Below are positions 13,101-19,100 of a stretch of 64,000 nucleotides of DNA, piece after piece. Within the stretch, counting starts at the first letter, position 1. Every line of letters starts with the position of its first letter. The DNA lies in NCBI RefSeq assembly GCF_000764305.2, contig NW_025937347.1, positions 1 through 64,000 of the forward strand, read 5' to 3'. Source of the stretch: Hyalella azteca. Lineage: Eukaryota; Arthropoda; Malacostraca; Amphipoda; Hyalellidae. The position numbers and the translations under genes were made by a program. A model generated the notes under the pieces. The model had not been told where the DNA came from and ran no database searches. It saw only the letters and a program-made list of their open reading frames with translations.

Positions 13101-16100
13101 TATCATCATTCTAAATTATTTTGATTTACTTAATATCCATCAGGGTAATCCATTTTACTTGCCATAGGTATGTACTAAAAAGTTCACATTCTTAGAAGCA
13201 CTTTTCTTGAGCAATATTCAGCAATTCATGTGGGTAGTGATATCTATCGACGGACCTCAGCTTTAACACGAAACACGGGTATGGGATATTTATTTCTTAC
13301 ACGTTCACATATATTTTTGCAGTAGGTAACAATTGTAGTATTTACCTACATATTTACATAATGGTCATGTTAATTAAAATTCATCTAGATTGTTCCCTAT
13401 CAAAACATGGTCGTGCTTGTAAGTTGTTTAATCATTGAATTGGGAACTCTTAAGACATATGGAAGTATTTCTCATCTTTTCACGACTATAATGACTGAAA
13501 TCTGAGCCTGTGCCTCCACGAGGCTTCTCTTGGTATATCCTTTACTAAAAGTACATATTTATTTAATACCTACTTTATATTAATTTAAATTATGAGTACA
13601 CAGTGTAAAGGGTTTGCTCTTTACTACTCGAGGCTGCGGAGGGTCGCACTCGACGAGCTCAGGCGTACCTGCACCTGCTGCACGAGACGCTGCTCTCGTG
13701 TCTCGCTGAGCTCTGCCGCTGCTGTCATCCTGAGGTCTTCTACAGGACAGACAACTTATTGCAGTACACCCTGCAGGCGCCCCTACACTGCATGGAGGTC
13801 ATGCCTCACTACAGGCGAGTGTTAAATGTAGTGTACAGTCTAGCATTCACCTTAGTTCACTGCACTATTATGCCACAGTACAGGCGAGTGTCGACTGTAC
13901 TGTAGTCTAGCATTCACTTTAGTTCATCACACTATTATGCCTCACTACAGGCGAGTGTCAACTGTACTGTACAGTCCAGCATTCACTTTAGTTCATCATA
14001 CTATTGTGCCACACTACAGGCGAGTGTCAACTGTACTGTAGAGTTTAGCATTCACCTTAGTTCATCACACTATTATTTGATTAAAAACACATTATTTTCT
14101 ACTGGACATTAATTAAACATATCGCTTGGGTGATGGGTACCTATATTTCTGTCATTAGATGATCTTTCTATGATGATTGATGATGCGATATGTGATAATT
14201 GGATTATTTTAGTCTTCTTCTTTAATAATCTTCTGAATCGTTTAATGTTATCATGTTTTTCAAACCGTATTTCCGTTTTCAAAATATAATAAACTTGGTA
14301 ATTTTGTTGTTACGAACTGTGTAATTTTAATTTTTATAGTTGCTGTCAAAAACGCTAATTCAAAATATCGAAACCTTGCGATTAAATGTGTTATCGAGAA
14401 AATCCAGTTATCGATTCCTGTGGATTTACAAGGTAATTCTCTTGGATTTATCCCTACATTGAACATTTTCCATGAATGTGAGTTGTCGTTGAGCCTGCAA
14501 TGATTTTTTGAGAGTGTGCTCACTTCAGTCAGTGCTCATAGCAGTCTGTGTGCTCATGGCAGTCTGTGTGCTCATGGCAGTCTGTGTGCTCATGGCAGTC
14601 TGTGTGCTCATGGCAGTCTGTGTGCTCATGGCAGTCTGTGTGCTTATGGCAGTCTGTGTGCTCACGTCAGTCTGTGTGCTCATGGCAGTCTGTGTGCTCA
14701 TGGCAGTCTGTGCTCACGAAGTGTGTGCTCATGTGCTCACGCAAGTGTGCTCATCATGGCGTGCTCACGCACGTGTGCTCATGGCGTGCTCGCACAAGTG
14801 TGCTCATGGCGTGCTCGCACAAGTGTGCTCATGTGCTCACACAAGTGTACACATGTGCTCACGCCAGTGTGCTCACGTGCTCACACAAGTGTGCTCACGT
14901 ACTCACGCAAGTGTGCTCATGTGCTCACACAAGTGTGCTCACGTGCTCACACAAGTGCTCACGGCAGGCTGCGCGGCGTGCTGCGTATGCTGCTGTCGCC
15001 GTGGCTGGTCAACTGCCCCCCCAGCGCCCAGCGCTCCTTCGTGCTGCCCGTCCTGCAGCTCGTCACCAACAACAGTCTGTGTTATCATCTTGTTATTTTA
15101 TATGTCCTTAAACTTGCATGAATATGCTTAAGATCTTGTTATTTTATATGTTCTTATACTTGCAGGAATACGCCTTATTTCAAGTTATTTGTACTGGTAT
15201 AAGCTGGCATACTTCGTACTCTTATAAACAGGCATAGTTCTTACTCTTATAAACAGGCCTAGTTCTTACTCTTATAAACAGGCCTAGTTCTTACTCTCAT
15301 AAACAGGCCTAGTTCTTACTCTCATTTACCTGTCTCTTATACACATCTAGATGTGTATAAGAGACAGCTTATAAACAGGCCTAGTTCTTACTCTCATAAA
15401 CAGGCCTAGTTCATACTCTTATAAACAGGCCTAGTTCTTACTCTCATAAACAGGCCTAGTTCCTACTCTCATAAACAGGCCTAGTTCTTACTCTTATAAA
15501 CGTGCTTTGTTCTCACTCTTACGTTTTCCTGTTTCTTACTATTATTAACAGGCTCAATATTCAAGCAAAGAACTACCTTGTTTAAATGTTTCAGGGGCTA
15601 ATCAAGCCATTGTAGTTCTCATTACCGCTTCTCATTATCGGTTCTCATTATCGGTTCTCATTATCGCTAATTCTCGTGTCCTCGTGGCCAATGGTCATGG
15701 AAATTCATCGAACGATTATGTAAAAGATTTTTGTTTCGTCAGTTTTTCATCATGTTTGAAATTGGAATAGTTTTGCTTGATAAGAAATAATTATATTTTC
15801 GCCAAGCTGCAACCGTCCGTTCTTCGCAAGATAAAACTTGCTCCCGAGCAAAGAACGAGATCATTAGGAAAGAATATGAGTCAATCAGCAATTACCTTGA
15901 CTTACTAGAATAAGCATTGAGTCAGTCAGCTATTATGATTCAGTCAGCAATTATTAGGAAACAAAATGAGTAGGTCAGCAACTACCTACTGGGTTCAAGT
16001 ATTCTAAAGATTTCTGTACCCATCAGCCCAATTCACACTTCAAGCTCATCAAGGCGGGCATTTTTTAAAAGATCAAAGACTAATATGCTTCAGTGCAGGG

Positions 16101-19100
16101 AATTGTGTTATTGAGCCTTCTAAAACGCATAAATCTTTATTGTTCCTGACATTTAGTGGTAAATAGAAGCACCGAAGTTGTAATTCTTTACAAGTTTAGT
16201 GGTAATGTGCAAATGTTTGAATGGGGAATTGTGTTATTGAGCCTGCTATAAGGCACAAATTTTTATTGTTCTTGACATTTATTAATATTAAATACAAGTA
16301 CGTACCGAGGTTGTAATGCTTTACAAGTTTAGTGGTAATGTGCAAATGTTTGAATGGTAAATACAAGTACCGAGGTTGTGATTCTTTACAAGCTTAGTGG
16401 TAAGGTGCAAATGTTTGAATGGTAAATACAAGTACAGAAGTTGTAATTCTTTTCACAAATACAAGTACCGAGGTTGTAATTCTTTACACGTTTAGTGGTA
16501 ATGTGCAAATGTTCGAATGGTAAATACAAGTACAGAAGTTGATTTCTTTACAGATTTAGTGGTAATGTTTAAATGTTTGTGCAGTGAACAAGTTTTTTGA
16601 AAGACGCTGGAAAAGCGTGGACGGCTCCCGTCAACTGCCGGCGATGGACGACGAAACTTTGGACGAGGACGAGCCTCAGGACGGCGCCCTGAGATCAGGT
16701 CTGCTCAGTCAGGAGCTGGAGGAGCTCTTGGACGTGCAGCTGCTGCGTCTCCTTAACAGGGACTACCTCGATGTGAGCGTCTTGTTCTGTGTCAAGTCGT
16801 AAATATTTGTTCAGTTATTGTATGAGCCATGTATTGTATTAGCCATGTATTGTATGAGCCATGTATTGTATAAGCCACGCCCTGTGTCAAGTCCTGCATA
16901 ATTGTTCACTCATTGTATGGGCCCTGATATTTGTTCAGTCATTGTATGGGCCCTGACATTTGTTTAGTCATTGTATGGGCCATGCACAAATACTGTACCG
17001 GTACTTGTTATTGGTGATGTGAGGTACCGGTACGTAGTGTAAAGTGATGCAAGTTCTCACATTCATTTTCGTATTCCTGCACCAATATTGTATTCGGTGA
17101 TGTGAGCTATCACATCACCGAAAGAATATGCACCATTGACTCACATCAATGGTGCATATTCTTCCATTATTTTTCCTACTTCTGCACCAATAGCAGTTTT
17201 TGTTGATGTAGCTTACCATATACTGTTATTTAATTAGAGTTTTTACAGTTTCTACGGGCGGTTCTTGTGCAAGCGCCTCGGAATAAGTTATCAGAAGCTG
17301 ATGACGCAGAGGCTGATGTGAGCGACGTCGCTGATTACACCGACGGCTGCATGAACGAAGTCTCTGTGAAGTGCGGGGATAACTCAACTGAAGACATCAC
17401 CGACAAAGCGGCCTCTGCACCGGCCAGTGGGAAGCTGACTTCTGCACTTGGCTTGATGATCTTATCGTCGGCGGTGATGCCTCCTGTCATCTCTGCTTTG
17501 TTACAGTCAGTGCTGAGACTAGCCGCAGTGTTTGTGACTTTAGTTTACATCTATCGTGAGTTTGATTTGTCAATTTATTAATTGCAGCAATGGTCCTGTA
17601 GCTATAATGTGATAACGATATGCCGAGACTCTTTGCAGTGTTTGTGGCTTTAATTTACTACTATCGTGAGTTTGATTTGTTAGTGTCTTAATTTCAGCAA
17701 TGGTTTTGTAGCTATAATGTGATACGGTACCGATATTTCAGGACAAATTTTCCTCTAACTATAAATGGTTGTTGGATTTGAGGTACAAAATTATGGCTCA
17801 GCTGCTGCCACGTCATCTTTCTAGCTGAGCTTCGGTATGATTTTTGTTTTTCTCCCTTTATTTTGTTTCCCCTAAAGGCTGGTTTGAGAAAAGTTATTTA
17901 AAATTGCAGTCTACTTATCGGCTGCTATTTCAATAATTTACCACATTAGCTGTTTCTACGCTGGTGCTGTAGTTGCAGTTACTTATCAGCTGCCATTTTA
18001 ATAATTTACCACATTAGCTGTCTCTACGCTTGTGATGTACTTTATTTTGACCCCAATATTAATCATCACCAACCATTTGCACGGCAGGAGCCTGTCGTGT
18101 CCGGACAGTCAGTGCTGTCTAAAAGCGTGCGGGTTGCTTACCGTCTGTCTGCCGACGATGGACGTGTCGCAGCTGACAGACGACGACAGCTGTGGGCTGC
18201 TGCGGGCCATGCTGACAGGTCTGCAGGTGCACGGTCAGCACGCTGAGAACCTGCAGGCCATGCTCGCCTGCGTGCTGCTCTGCTACACCACACTGAGGCC
18301 GCACTGTGCTGTCCTGCCTCAGGTCATTCTTGGGCAGCATGAGGAACTTGGATGAAGTTTTGCTGACTCTTGACTGGCTACTGACTACTGACTGGCTGCT
18401 GACTGCTGACTGGCCGCTGACTATTGGCTGGCTGCTGACTATTGACTGGCTGCTGACTATTGACTGGCTGCTGACTATTGACTGGCTGCTGACTATTGAC
18501 TGGCTGCTGACTATTGACTGGCTAACAGGCTGCTGACTATTGACTGGCTGCTGACTATTGACAGGCATCATGAGGAACTTGGTTGAAGTGTTGCTGACTA
18601 TTGACTGGTCACGCCTTCCCGATATATTGTCTTTAACTGATTTTTGCCTTCAACTAAGCGGCTGCTTCTCTGAGTCAATAGTCAGGTTCATTGATTCTGC
18701 TGTCCTAACTAAGCAGAAACGTGAGGTACCGTACGCGATGTAGGTAGGTACATGTTGTAATTCAATATAATTTACATTACATTTTATTTATTGCTGATTC
18801 TCATATAGGTAATTCTGGAGTAGTTACAAAAGACTATATCGAAGTAAATTCATTGGTACATATGTTGATTCATAATTTATTGTCAATTTAGGTAAATTAA
18901 GTTATTTCATTTCGCTTTTATCTCTCCTGATTTCTACTGTATTTAGAATAAGTTTATTACTCTGCCTACTCTGTACGTTCGTTCCAATTAATTGAAGATA
19001 ATTAGCGGTGTAAATTTTGCAAAAATTTAATATTTGTTCTAAGCCTGTTGAAAATAAATCATACTAGGGAACTCGAATGTATTTCAAGTTGTATTGGAAA

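Noticed and set aside
14508..15131. ORFs of 187-207 codons in all three plus frames
   Set aside because: Open frames arise from an 18-bp repeat without stops; all three frames are equally open, and only 14968-15074 matches exportin-5.
18119..18571. 150-codon minus-strand ORF with SSQSIV repeats
   Set aside because: Antisense of exon 16 and of the 18-bp minisatellite.
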